From [Synechococcus] sp. NIES-970 (GTDB lineage: Bacteria; Cyanobacteriota; Cyanobacteriia; Cyanobacteriales; MRBY01), in assembly GCA_002356215.1 (NCBI GenBank), contig AP017959.1, positions 1,938,195 through 2,002,194 on the forward strand: 64,000 nucleotides of DNA, written 5' to 3'. Shown in pieces: positions 19,620-28,303 of the stretch. Both the position numbers and the translations under genes were made by a program. How positions within the stretch are numbered: the first letter of the stretch is position 1; each line of letters starts with the position of its first letter. The notes under the pieces were generated by a model, which ran no database searches, was not told the DNA's origin, and saw only the letters and a program-made list of their open reading frames with translations.

Positions 19620-20767
19620 TTGACTTGGCGATCGCTAAAATTATCATCACTGATCAGCAACAGACTCTGGCTGCCATCGGCAAACTTTGGCCCCAGGGTC
19701 ATCCCCTCCAGGTTATCTAGGCCAATGCCCAAATTGCCGAGATCCAATAACAGTTGTTTTCGCATCGGCGTCACTGTCTCTGGATTGCCGGCGAGGGAAT
19801 CGATCCGGGCGGTGTCGGTGGCATTGCCAATCGTCACTTGGAATAATTTTGCACCGCCCCCTAGCAGGCTGTAGGTGCGTTCGAGGCTTAAGAAATAACC
19901 TTCTTGGGGGAGGGCAATGAGGGCTACTAGGCCATTCAGAAAGACCCCTGGAGGCGTTGGCTCAAGGGGATAAAGATGCTCGCCGATCAATACCGGATCG
20001 CCGACGGGATTGACAACGTAATGCAAAAAGCGAATCGGTTCATTGCGATTACCTGGACGAGAATCTTGGGCTAAGGAAGACTCTGGGGCAACAAAAACCC
20101 GGAAAGGATCTGCTGGTGCTTGGGAAGGGGCAGAAATGGCTAAGGCTTCGAAACCTAAATTGTTGCGCACCCCCCGGCCATTATTTCCTAGCAAAAAACG
20201 TTGGGGAATTCTGAGGTCACTGATTTCTTGGCCCCCAAGGTTAAATTCCTTCACAAAGGGATCAATGCCTAACCTGGAATCCCCTTCACTGGTGATTAGC
20301 AGGGTATTTCGAGGCGAAAGGGCTAAGGCCTCTGGGTCAATGCTACCTGGGGCAAAGGGTTCACCGCTGCGGTTACTGAGAGTAATCACTGACTCTAGAT
20401 TGAGGTCTTGAATCTGAGGGATCACCCCCGTTTCATCTAGTTTTAGTTTGAAGGTGTAAAAACGGGCCGGGGCAAACTGGGAACGGTCATCACTGATCGC
20501 ATAGTAGGTGGCAGTTTTGGGGTCATAGTCCAACTCTGATAGGCCGCCTACCGGTGTTCCTTGGAATTCTGTTTTCGGCAAGCGGTATTCGTCTAAAAAA
20601 TCTAACTCTAAGGGCAAAAAAGTACGAGGATTATTTTCGGCGGCCAAGGCTGCTGGCAGGCAACCCAGCAACATACTCATACTAAGGATCCAGACTGCTG
20701 ACCATTTTTTGAGCAGCGCCCAGGAAAAGTTTTGGGGCGATCGCCTGATTTGATTATCTTGACGCAT
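19565..20767 (-). CDS. Esterase-like activity of phytase family protein (secreted)
   Basis: The 400-residue protein has a signal peptide at residues 1-42 (hydrophobic core WILSMSMLLGCLPAALA, cleavage after ALAAE). The mature part has repeated beta-strand segments such as VGGLSELDYDPKTATYYAISDDRS, LLITSEGDSR, GFEALAIS and NLEGMTLGPKFADGSQSLLLISDDN, characteristic of the phytase-like esterase family with a beta-propeller fold. Probably periplasmic. The substrate is not known. Convergent with the HAD gene, overlapping it by 55 bases. Confidence 0.8.
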   Translation of the reverse strand: MRQDNQIRRSPQNFSWALLKKWSAVWILSMSMLLGCLPAALAAENNPRTFLPLELDFLDEYRLPKTEFQGTPVGGLSELDYDPKTATYYAISDDRSQFAPARFYTFKLKLDETGVIPQIQDLNLESVITLSNRSGEPFAPGSIDPEALALSPRNTLLITSEGDSRLGIDPFVKEFNLGGQEISDLRIPQRFLLGNNGRGVRNNLGFEALAISAPSQAPADPFRVFVAPESSLAQDSRPGNRNEPIRFLHYVVNPVGDPVLIGEHLYPLEPTPPGVFLNGLVALIALPQEGYFLSLERTYSLLGGGAKLFQVTIGNATDTARIDSLAGNPETVTPMRKQLLLDLGNLGIGLDNLEGMTLGPKFADGSQSLLLISDDNFSDRQVNQLLLFRLSNAAAKATSK

Positions 20768-20863
20768 CCGTCGTTATCCTTCACAACACAACAAAAAAAA
20801 GGAGGTGTCTTGCCTCCCCGCTAAGGTAACAAAAATTGCTTCATGATCTAGGAATAGGAAATT

Positions 20864-21754
20864 TTAAATTTCCCCATAGGCCCGCGTAATCAAGCGCCGC
20901 GCCACGGTTTGGGTACCCGTATGTTCGTAGTAGTTGGTGCTGAGGTCGAGAAAAGCCGCCACATAATCAAGCTTATTGTTAGAAACATCCACAAAACCCT
21001 GAATTTGGTTCATGATTTTTTCTGGGGTGAGGCCGCGATCGCGGACAAAATTTCCCATCCAGCTCTGCATCGAACCAAAGCTCTGGTTAATAAACGCAAG
21101 TTTCCCGGCGGTGTTGCCCCCAGGGAGAAATTCCCCCATTCGTTTAAAGGCCGCATTGCCATTGAGATCGCCCGCTGAGAGATTTTTCAAGGTCTGGTTA
21201 ATTTTTTCGAGAAAATCGGGGCCGAGGGGAATCAAACCATCGACGCAGATTAAGGCAGCAATGCGCATGATTTCTTCACCGCTGTAGTCGGCGATCGCCT
21301 TCATGAAATCCCCCAGGCTATCACCGGGGATGCCATTAATTTGACAGAAGCAGGTGATTTCGGCGACGAGTTTCAGACTCAGATCGATCGCCTGGGCCTT
21401 GTCCGTATTGGGGGTCACCTTTTGCATCAGGCCGCCCACCAAAGGGATTTTATCGCCCACCTTGTTAGCCAAGGCCGCGGCCGCTAATGCTTTATCGGCT
21501 TGGTCTACGGTTTGGTAAATCCACATCGCCCGTTGGTAACCCTGGGATTTATCGCTGTAGAGCACGATCGCGCGATCGCGTACCGCCTGAAGAATCGCCG
21601 GGTCCGTCTCTCTGGTGACGACCTTGACCATGTTGTCAAAGCCCACGGTGTTCTGCCACTGTCCCGGCACGACGAAATCGAGGCCGTTGAGGAGCATGGT
21701 CGTCAGATTTTTTTGGGGTAACTGATCCATCAACTCTACAATTGAAGCGCTCAT
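20864..21754 (-). CDS. Conserved hypothetical protein (helical, soluble)
   Basis: A 296-residue protein I do not recognise. It is mostly helical and soluble, without signal peptide or membrane segment. Distinctive stretches include LLNGLDFVVPGQWQNTVGFDNMVKVVT, GDKIPLVGGLMQKVTPNTDKA and EEIMRIAALICVDGLIPLGPDFLEKI. AGGAG lies six bases before the ATG, so it is a well-translated gene. It is followed after about 45 bases by the lipoprotein gene upstream on the same strand order (lipoprotein first, then this gene), suggesting a two-gene unit. Confidence 0.7.
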   Translation of the reverse strand: MSASIVELMDQLPQKNLTTMLLNGLDFVVPGQWQNTVGFDNMVKVVTRETDPAILQAVRDRAIVLYSDKSQGYQRAMWIYQTVDQADKALAAAALANKVGDKIPLVGGLMQKVTPNTDKAQAIDLSLKLVAEITCFCQINGIPGDSLGDFMKAIADYSGEEIMRIAALICVDGLIPLGPDFLEKINQTLKNLSAGDLNGNAAFKRMGEFLPGGNTAGKLAFINQSFGSMQSWMGNFVRDRGLTPEKIMNQIQGFVDVSNNKLDYVAAFLDLSTNYYEHTGTQTVARRLITRAYGEI

Positions 21755-21798
21755 GAAAAACTCCTGATTTCACTGTATTTGCAAGGAAAATTTGCCTG

Positions 21799-22314
21799 TT
21801 ACTGCAGGGCGGCCAGGCCGTTGAGATTGACTTTCGCCAACCAAGCTTGGCGCGCCTCAGGGCCAAAACTGGGATCCCGGGACATGACTTTGACCTGATA
21901 GCGATCGCCGACTAAAACCACATGGGCATTAGCGCCCTGGGCCACGAGGGGAAAGCCATTAATATTTTCCTGGGCTTCGGCAAATTTGTTGCGTGCCGCC
22001 AGATTCGTCGCCGTATCCGAGATGGAAATCAGCGCCATTTCAGTGCCATTAAGACTCAGCTTAATTTCAGCAAAGCCTTCTTTTTCTTGGGTAAACACCC
22101 GGTCATAACCGTCGGTTTTATCCGCCGGAAAAAATGGATTAAACGCACTGCCTTTTTGGGGAGTCTGCACAGTTTCAGGGGCCGTTAATTCCGTCCCAGG
22201 CCCGGAATCCAAACCCGATGACACCGGTGAACTACCGCCACAAGCCGTCAGAAACAGAAGACTGGCGAGTAACACAGGGGCGATCGCCCGATAGAGAGAG
22301 TGAAAAAAACGCAT
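21799..22314 (-). CDS. Putative lipoprotein of unknown function
   Basis: The 171-residue protein begins with a lipoprotein signal ending in the lipobox LTAC (Cys about residue 25), then a low-complexity Ser/Gly linker to about residue 50. The mature part (KTDGYDRVFTQEKEGFAEIKLSLNGTEMALISISDT, FAEAQENINGFPLVAQGANAHVVLVGDRYQVKVMSRD) looks like a small alpha/beta domain. Not recognised. It is transcribed ahead of the 296-residue gene at 20864-21754 with a 44-base gap. Confidence 0.7.
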   Translation of the reverse strand: MRFFHSLYRAIAPVLLASLLFLTACGGSSPVSSGLDSGPGTELTAPETVQTPQKGSAFNPFFPADKTDGYDRVFTQEKEGFAEIKLSLNGTEMALISISDTATNLAARNKFAEAQENINGFPLVAQGANAHVVLVGDRYQVKVMSRDPSFGPEARQAWLAKVNLNGLAALQ

Positions 22315-22403
22315 GGGAAAAAGGGGAATTTACAATTACTCACCTTTCAATTTTGGACGCAAATTTTTGAAATTCCCCAAAAATTCACAATTCCCCCAGA
22401 AAG

Positions 22404-23615
22404 TTAGGCCAAAATACGCGGCTGGCGACCCTTTTGGCCAGTCATCAGCTTGAGGGCAAATAGACGGAAGGGATTGAATTTTGCCAGGAAGATCAACCCC
22501 AAACGCCGCAGCCAGACAATCGGCAAAATGCGATTAGAAAAAAGCCGATTGAGAAAATCAGTAAAGCCAAGGATCACCAGATTTTCGCCCTGGCGCCACC
22601 GTTCATAATGTTTCAGCACAGATAAGCGCCCCAAATCTTGACCCTTTTGCTGGGCGGCAATTAAAGTTTCTGCCAGGGCTGCCGCATCCCGCAGCCCCAA
22701 GTTCAACCCCTGACCCCCGACGGGATGGCAGCAGTGGGCGGCATCCCCCACCAGGGCTAAACGATGGCCCACATAGCGATCGCCCTGCATCAGTTGCACC
22801 GGAAAGACCTGGCGATCGCCCATGAGTTTTAACCGACCCAATTGGGGGCCAGTGTGCTGTTCTAGGCGTTGTAAAAAGACTTCAGGGGGCAGTTCCTTCA
22901 GGCGTTGGGCTTCAGCATGGGGATTGGTCCAAACAATTTGGCAGCGATTGTCTGTCAGTGGTAAAACGCCCATCGGCCCTGTGCCCCAGAACCGTTCAAA
23001 GGCCACATCATTGCGGGGCGCTTCATGTTCGACCACGCAAGTCACGCAGGACTGTCCATATTGCCAGCCCTTCGTTTGAATCCCAGCCCCTCGACGCACG
23101 AGGGAACGTGGCCCGTCCGCACCGACCACTAAAGCGCCTTGCAACGTCATTTCACCCTGGGTTTCACTGGAGAGCTCGACGGTTGCTTGATCCTGTTCGT
23201 AGTGAATCTCTGTGACCTGGGCTGGACAGAACCAGTGAATATTGTCATGGCCCCGGAGGGAAGCTTGGAGGGTTTCGAGAATCACTTGGTGCTGCCCCGA
23301 AAAGCCAAGAAAATCTCGCTGCAGATCTTGACGGACAAATTTCACCACACCGGAAAAATTTTCGTCGGATAGCTGAATTTGGCGATAGTGACCACTGCGG
23401 TGGGCGATCGCCTCCCAAACCCCCAAATCTTGAAAAATCCGCTGGGAAAGCAAGGACATGGCATAGGCCCGCTGCCGTTGGGTAACCACATCGAGGGGTT
23501 GCGCTTCCACAATGGCCAGCCGTAGACCAGTGTTTTTGAGGCAGGCGGCGAGGGTTACCCCCACAATGCCACCACCAACGATAATCACATCAAACCCAAG
23601 GCGAGATTTTTCCAT
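22404..23615 (-). CDS. FAD-dependent hydroxylase, UbiH/Coq6 family
   Basis: The 403-residue protein has the flavin fingerprint at the N-terminus (DVIIVGGGIVGVTLAACL), the DG motif VVGADGPRSLVRR and the GD motif RLALVGDAAHCCHPVGGQGLNLGLRDAAAL. These are the three marks of class A flavoprotein monooxygenases of the UbiH/Coq6 type. In cyanobacteria such an enzyme might act on a quinone precursor, but plastoquinone synthesis does not use the ubiquinone route, so the substrate is open. Length is normal. Confidence 0.88.
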   Translation of the reverse strand: MEKSRLGFDVIIVGGGIVGVTLAACLKNTGLRLAIVEAQPLDVVTQRQRAYAMSLLSQRIFQDLGVWEAIAHRSGHYRQIQLSDENFSGVVKFVRQDLQRDFLGFSGQHQVILETLQASLRGHDNIHWFCPAQVTEIHYEQDQATVELSSETQGEMTLQGALVVGADGPRSLVRRGAGIQTKGWQYGQSCVTCVVEHEAPRNDVAFERFWGTGPMGVLPLTDNRCQIVWTNPHAEAQRLKELPPEVFLQRLEQHTGPQLGRLKLMGDRQVFPVQLMQGDRYVGHRLALVGDAAHCCHPVGGQGLNLGLRDAAALAETLIAAQQKGQDLGRLSVLKHYERWRQGENLVILGFTDFLNRLFSNRILPIVWLRRLGLIFLAKFNPFRLFALKLMTGQKGRQPRILA

Positions 23616-23698
23616 AACCGATCACGAAAATTGCAACGCTAGAAACCGCTTAGTTCCACCCAAAAGGTAACATTTTCGCATCTGGGAATGCTATGGGT

Positions 23699-24163
23699 CT
23701 ATCGCCGTTGACGCAACTGATCCCGCACTCGCATCAGCAATTTACCGAGGTGATTTTGGCCACTGCCATCGGCCCCGCAACCCCAGTAATAATCCACGGG
23801 GGAATTTTCGATAATGAGCGCTTCCCCCGTGGCGAGTAGGATTTGGGCAATGTCTGTATGGGTCGTAAATTTCGTCCAGATGGCCTGCCACATCACCTGT
23901 TGTTTAATATCTTCCCAATCAGGGCGCTTGGGGTACTGGGAATCGCGACCAAGGGCGGCAGCCGATTCCGGCGTGGGTACTTGACGAATTTTGTCGATCA
24001 AGGCCTGTTGGGTAGCAGGTAAAAATTTGTGGGCTTGGTAAAAATGCTCGGCTGTGGGCCAAATGCAGCCTTCGCAGTGGATTGGGTGGGGAGAAAAATT
24101 AGAGAAACAGCCATAGGGGTCATAAGCCTTATAGAAATAAATCGGTTCGGCGTTTGACTCCAT
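23699..24163 (-). CDS. NADAR family protein (YbiA-like)
   Basis: The 154-residue protein starts with FYKAYDPYGCFSNFSPHPIHCEGCIWPTAEHFYQAHKF and continues through AAALGRDS and ENSPVDYYWGCGADGSGQNHLGKLLMRVR, the classical NADAR pattern. Family members are N-glycosidases; some remove ADP-ribose from guanosine bases, and plant and bacterial relatives act on riboflavin intermediates. No DarT toxin is adjacent, so the housekeeping, YbiA-like role is more likely. Confidence 0.88.
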   Translation of the reverse strand: MESNAEPIYFYKAYDPYGCFSNFSPHPIHCEGCIWPTAEHFYQAHKFLPATQQALIDKIRQVPTPESAAALGRDSQYPKRPDWEDIKQQVMWQAIWTKFTTHTDIAQILLATGEALIIENSPVDYYWGCGADGSGQNHLGKLLMRVRDQLRQRR

Positions 24164-24191
24164 AGTGACTCCTAGGGACGGGCAATTTTCA

Positions 24192-24857
24192 TTATAGATT
24201 TTCCTTGGGTGAGTCGATCCCAGGTAGTGGCGGAATCTGCTGTGCTTGGGCAGATATGGGGATCAAGGTTTGCCATTCACGGCCTGTTTCGCCGGTGACG
24301 ACCCATAACAGGGAGCGGATCCCATCACGGATCGATTTCAGTGTGGTTTCGGGGGGATATTCGGACGGCACAGGGATTGGTTTGACTGCAATATTGTTGG
24401 TGCCAAAAACGATCTGGGCTACTAGCTTGGCGCGGTTCATGTGATTTTCGGAAGTAACCAAATAAACACTATCGATGCCTTCTCGTTTGAGCTCTTCTAC
24501 CAGGCTTGTGAAATTGGTGACGGTGTCTTCGGCACGATAATCGAGCTGGAGGCGATCGCCTTCGATTTGATATTTTGCAAAGATCTGCCGGGCATATTCC
24601 GGTGGGCTCCCGGAAGATACCCACACTTTTAAATCTGGATGTTGTTGGGCAAATTGGGCGGCAAACTGTTCTCGCTCTTCGTGGCCCCCCAGGACAAAGA
24701 TCGCCTTGGGTTGGCGTAAGGCAGCCTCAATCTGGTGGTAGGCGATCGCCCCCATTAGGGTAATCACACTGAGGGCGAACCAACGCCGCCGCCGAAATTT
24801 TGCTTTCTGTCGCCGGGGCGATCGCTGTCGTATAACTTTTCGAGGAGAAATAGCCAT
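24192..24857 (-). CDS. YdcF/ElyC family protein
   Basis: About 221 residues starting MAISPRKVIRQRSPRRQKAKFRRRRWFAL, a basic stretch followed by one membrane helix (about residues 30-50), then the DUF218 domain: AIFVLGGHEEREQFAAQF, VWVSSGSP, EDTVTNFTSLVEELK and VYLVTSENHMNRAKLV. Related proteins act in envelope biogenesis. The frame opens at a TTG at 24890, but the ATG at 24857 is preferred. Confidence 0.8.
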   Translation of the reverse strand: MAISPRKVIRQRSPRRQKAKFRRRRWFALSVITLMGAIAYHQIEAALRQPKAIFVLGGHEEREQFAAQFAQQHPDLKVWVSSGSPPEYARQIFAKYQIEGDRLQLDYRAEDTVTNFTSLVEELKREGIDSVYLVTSENHMNRAKLVAQIVFGTNNIAVKPIPVPSEYPPETTLKSIRDGIRSLLWVVTGETGREWQTLIPISAQAQQIPPLPGIDSPKENL

Positions 24858-24932
24858 GCCGATGGAATGAGAAGGAGCGAAACACGCCAATTATAGTGAA
24901 CGGCCGCTGCCATTGGCCGTACTGTTTCGATC

Positions 24933-25529
24933 TTAGCCCCGCCGCTGGAAGGGTTGTCCCCAGTAACGCCAGCATTCTTTGTTAAAAGGCGATCGCCACT
25001 TCAAAATTAGAGCCCGCTCCAGGGCCAGCCGCTGGGTCCGGTCGGCGGGAACAGATACGTTGAACGCCAGATTGACCGCCACTGCCAAGTCATACTGACG
25101 GTGCAGACTGATGTAGGCATCAATGTAATCTTTGCAATCGTGGACCCCTTGCCAACGCTGCTTAATCGAGAGTTTCGTTTCCCCCACGTAGAGCAACAGC
25201 GGCACCGCATGGTCGAGGACAAAATAAATATTTGCCTGACTTTCCCGCAGCGGATCATAGCGTTCCCGGTAAAAATCCCAGGGTTTCGGCGGCAAACCAA
25301 AGGGATCGATTTTCTCGGCATCCCAATGGTCCGGCTTCGGTGCCGTCTCAAAAATTAAACTGGTTTGGCTTGGGAGCGGATTGAGGCGCACCTTGTCTTG
25401 AAATTTTTGAAGGCGCTGTTTCCACTGCAACAAACTGTCTTTGCCTAAGGTGAGGCTGGGAGGCCGTTCCGTACGATAGGGATTGGGGGCATCGGCCACA
25501 GAAAAAAGCTTGAGCTGTTCGTCGGTCAT
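24933..25529 (-). CDS. GIY-YIG nuclease family protein
   Basis: The 198-residue protein has the two GIY-YIG strands in modified form (NIYFVLD and LLLYVGET) near residues 99-120, followed by SIKQRWQGVHDC, where the conserved Arg of the fold is expected, and a Glu in LALERALILKW. The N-terminal 95 residues (TERPPSLTLGKDSLLQWKQRLQKFQDKV) are specific to this group. Nuclease activity is plausible but not established for this cyanobacterial family, and the gene is solitary. Confidence 0.75.
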   Translation of the reverse strand: MTDEQLKLFSVADAPNPYRTERPPSLTLGKDSLLQWKQRLQKFQDKVRLNPLPSQTSLIFETAPKPDHWDAEKIDPFGLPPKPWDFYRERYDPLRESQANIYFVLDHAVPLLLYVGETKLSIKQRWQGVHDCKDYIDAYISLHRQYDLAVAVNLAFNVSVPADRTQRLALERALILKWRSPFNKECWRYWGQPFQRRG

Positions 25530-25577
25530 GGGCGGGCAAAAAAGTCACGGGCTCTCCAGTGTAGCAAAGGAAAAATC

Positions 25578-25991
25578 CTAAGCCCGCTCCCCCTGCAAGC
25601 GGATAAATTCTAGGGGCAGGCCATCGGCATCGGCGAGGAACATCACCTCATAGATGCGATCGCCAATCATCTGCTGTTGCGGTTTGAGGAGCACCGTGAT
25701 CGGCTCAGGGGCAGTCTCTTGTAAATTTGTGAGCCAAGTGGATAAATCAGGGGTCACTTCAGTCAGATCAAAGGACAAATGGTAATAACCGACGTAATGC
25801 TCATCCCCAAAGGCATCGGGGGCGGGTTTTGGCTGGGGGATTTGAATCAACTCCAGGCGACCGAGGGGACCTTGGAGCCAACAGGCAAGGGTATAGCCCG
25901 TGGTGAATTGGGTTTCTATGGCAAAACCGAGCTGCCCATAGAAGGCGATCGCCCGGTGAATATCAGCAGTCCGGATCGAGGCATGGTGCAT
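25578..25991 (-). CDS. VOC-family protein (glyoxalase/bleomycin-resistance fold)
   Basis: The 137-residue protein begins MHHASIRTADIHRAIAFYGQLGFAIE, the standard first VOC module with a metal-ligand His, then GRLELIQIP with a Glu and GYYHLSFDLTEVTPDLSTW. A second module ends with VMFLADADGLPLEFIRL. Metal-dependent lyase or dioxygenase-type chemistry is expected; the substrate cannot be read from the sequence. Confidence 0.85.
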   Translation of the reverse strand: MHHASIRTADIHRAIAFYGQLGFAIETQFTTGYTLACWLQGPLGRLELIQIPQPKPAPDAFGDEHYVGYYHLSFDLTEVTPDLSTWLTNLQETAPEPITVLLKPQQQMIGDRIYEVMFLADADGLPLEFIRLQGERA

Positions 25992-26109
25992 AGTCGGGAA
26001 GAGTGGGTGCAGGACATCTCAAATTTTCCCCCAGGGGTTGGGGCGATCGCCAAAAAAATTCCCTGCGCTACATTGGTGCTGAAGGTTTAAAAAATTTTTG
26101 CGGTAAGAA

Positions 26110-27024
26110 ATGATGGGCACATGGCGCAAAGCTTGGGGTTGGCTGTTGTGGGGCAGTCTTTTTTTCTATGGTTCTCTGGCCTATGCCGATGACAACATCG
26201 GCGATCGCCTCAACGCCATCACCCTCAAAACCGCCCCCTTATCAGATGCAAATGCATCCCTGACGGCCCTGAAAACAGCCCAGATTATCTACTTGGGAGA
26301 ACACCACACCAGCGCAGCCGACCACCTCGCCCAATTAGAAATTATCAAAGCTCTCCATGGGCATAATCCCCAGGTGGCGATCGCCATGGAAATGTTTCAA
26401 CGGCCCTTTCAAGACGTTTTAGACCGCTACATTGCCGGGGAAATTAGCGAGGCCGAACTGGTGGCCCAAACAGAATATGAAACCCGCTGGGGCTTTGACT
26501 GGGAACTGTATGCGCCGATTCTCCGGTTTGCCCAGGCAAAACAGATTCCAGTGCTTGCCCTTAATGCGCCGAATGAAGTGGTGCGGCAAGTTTCCTCGGC
26601 GGGTCTGGCCAGTTTAGAAGCGGCGGATTATGAATACTTACCGCCCCGCGATGAGCTGGATTTGACCAATGAAAATTACCAAGCACTCCTCCAGGAAGCC
26701 TTTTCCGGCCACGGGCAACACGGCAACTTCAACTTTGAAAATTTCTTCGCTGCCCAGGTGGTGTGGGATGAAACCATGGCCGAAGCGATCGCCCAGTTTG
26801 CCACTGAAAATCCCGACACCCAAATCATTACCCTCGCTGGTCAAGGCCATGTGGTCTATGGCTATGGCATTCCTGACCGGGTACAACGTCGTCTGGGCGA
26901 AGACCTCAGGCAACAAAAAGTTTTATTGAATCCCAGCCCAGAGGTGGCAACAGTACCAGATGTAGCGGATCTGCTCTGGTGGACAGAAATTCCGGCGATC
27001 GCCCCGAGGCTTCCTTCAGATTAA
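26110..27024 (+). CDS. ChaN family (haem-binding uptake-type) protein, secreted
   Basis: The 304-residue protein has a signal peptide at residues 1-26 (WGWLLWGSLFFYGSLAYA) without a lipobox Cys. The mature part has the ChaN pattern: IIYLGEHHTSAADHLAQLEIIKAL, VAIAMEMFQRPFQDVLDRYIAGEIS, TRWGFDWELYAPILRFAQ and IPVLALNAPNE. ChaN-type proteins bind haem pairs in some bacteria. Its stop overlaps the convergent SUI1 gene by four bases. Confidence 0.82.
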   Translation: MMGTWRKAWGWLLWGSLFFYGSLAYADDNIGDRLNAITLKTAPLSDANASLTALKTAQIIYLGEHHTSAADHLAQLEIIKALHGHNPQVAIAMEMFQRPFQDVLDRYIAGEISEAELVAQTEYETRWGFDWELYAPILRFAQAKQIPVLALNAPNEVVRQVSSAGLASLEAADYEYLPPRDELDLTNENYQALLQEAFSGHGQHGNFNFENFFAAQVVWDETMAEAIAQFATENPDTQIITLAGQGHVVYGYGIPDRVQRRLGEDLRQQKVLLNPSPEVATVPDVADLLWWTEIPAIAPRLPSD

Positions 27025-27344
27025 CCGCCACTCACTTTGGCCTTGTAGCCTTGGTCAAGGAGGAGGGTCAAAATAGGTTGCCGCTGATCCCCTTGGATTT
27101 CGATAACTCCATCCTTGAGGCTGCCCCCGCAACCGCACTTATTTTTTAGTTGTTTTAAAAGCTTTTGCAGATTTTCTGGGGAGTGTTGTAGGCCCGTAAT
27201 CACCGTCACTGTTTTACCTTTCCGGCCCGCACGACTCGCTTGGATGCGGGGACTTTGTTGTTGGGGCGGCAGATCTAAGACCTCTGGGGCCACTGCTGCC
27301 ACTGGATCACCAAACTCTTGATAGACAACCTTTTTTCGGGCCAT
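27021..27344 (-). CDS. SUI1/YciH family translation factor
   Basis: About 107 residues from MARKKVVYQEFGDP. The C-terminal SUI1 domain shows SRAGRKGKTVTVITGLQHSPENLQKLLKQLKNKCGCGGSLKDGVIEIQGDQRQPILTLL-type sequence, with the CGCGGS loop typical of bacterial YciH, an eIF1 relative. The ATG at 27344 has AGGAAC upstream and is preferred over the GTG at 27422. Confidence 0.9.
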   Translation of the reverse strand: MARKKVVYQEFGDPVAAVAPEVLDLPPQQQSPRIQASRAGRKGKTVTVITGLQHSPENLQKLLKQLKNKCGCGGSLKDGVIEIQGDQRQPILTLLLDQGYKAKVSGG

Positions 27345-27610
27345 AGTTCCTGTGGGATTTAAGCCATTTTTTTCATAGCTTAACGGTTTTGGGGTCAAGG
27401 CGAGTGATTGAGAAAAATCCACTTAAAAATTGCTTAGAAAACAGCAATGGAGAAAAATAGCGATATTTCGGCTCAATACCCCGAAGACGTAGATAGTGCA
27501 TCGGGGTAGAGTTGAGGTCAAATCCTGTGATAGTCTGGTTTGGTGGCGATCGCCTACAGATGACAGCCTATTCAATTTGACGCAACATACATTGGGGAGA
27601 AACAGCTTAC

Positions 27611-28303
27611 ATGGAGGCAACCAGCGATTTACTGCAAGAATTTTCGGCCCTATCGGCGAAAAAGCAGCTTGAGCGGATCCCCCAACTCATTGACGAAGGC
27701 GATACTGGTTTTGCGCTCCTCCGGGATTTTCTCCTCGCCCAGCAAGATCAAGAGGCAACCCCCGTGATGGGGCGCATTTGCCAAGTGCTGACCCAAAATC
27801 AAACAGCAGATAATTTATTGTTTATGCAACGGGAGTTTCCGGAAGGAGTCGTCGAACTCCAGTCCGCCCGAAACATTGACTACCAGATCATCCAAGACAA
27901 ACTTATCGAAGAAGAATTTCTTGAAGCAGACCTGCTGACCATTCAAAAGATGTGTGAGCTCGCTGGCGAATCTGCCATGAAGCGAAAATGGCTTTACTTT
28001 ACGGAAGTAGAGCGGTTCCCTGCCGAAGACTTACTCACCCTCGATCGCCTCTGGCAGGTTTATTCTGGGGGGAAGTTTGGTTTCTCGGTGCAGCGCAAGC
28101 TGTGGAACTCCCTCGACAAAGATTTCAATGCCCTCTGGGAAAAAATCGCCTGGCGGGATGGCCGCACCTTTGCTCGTTACCCAAAGGCATTTATTTGGGA
28201 CCTCGAAAAAGCGCCCCTGGGTCATTTGCCCACCACAAACCAACTGCGGGGCTCGAAGATGATTACGGCGCTCTTTCTCCATCCAGCTTGGACAAAAGCC
28301 TAA
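27611..28303 (+). CDS. gun4: GUN4, regulator of magnesium chelatase
   Basis: The 230-residue protein has an N-terminal helical bundle (residues 1-80) and the GUN4 domain (about 85-225): DYQIIQDKLIEEEFLEADLLT, FPAEDLLTLDRLWQVYSGGKFGFSVQRKLW, WRDGRTFARYPKAFIWDLEKAPLGHLP. GUN4 binds protoporphyrin IX and its Mg form and stimulates magnesium chelatase, the first step of chlorophyll synthesis. Length and two-domain layout match Synechocystis Gun4. Convergent with ggtD, overlapping by four bases. Confidence 0.95.
   Translation: MEATSDLLQEFSALSAKKQLERIPQLIDEGDTGFALLRDFLLAQQDQEATPVMGRICQVLTQNQTADNLLFMQREFPEGVVELQSARNIDYQIIQDKLIEEEFLEADLLTIQKMCELAGESAMKRKWLYFTEVERFPAEDLLTLDRLWQVYSGGKFGFSVQRKLWNSLDKDFNALWEKIAWRDGRTFARYPKAFIWDLEKAPLGHLPTTNQLRGSKMITALFLHPAWTKA

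Noticed and set aside
23699-24163. DarT/NADAR-type toxin-antitoxin pair
   Set aside because: No DarT-like gene lies beside the NADAR gene in either direction.
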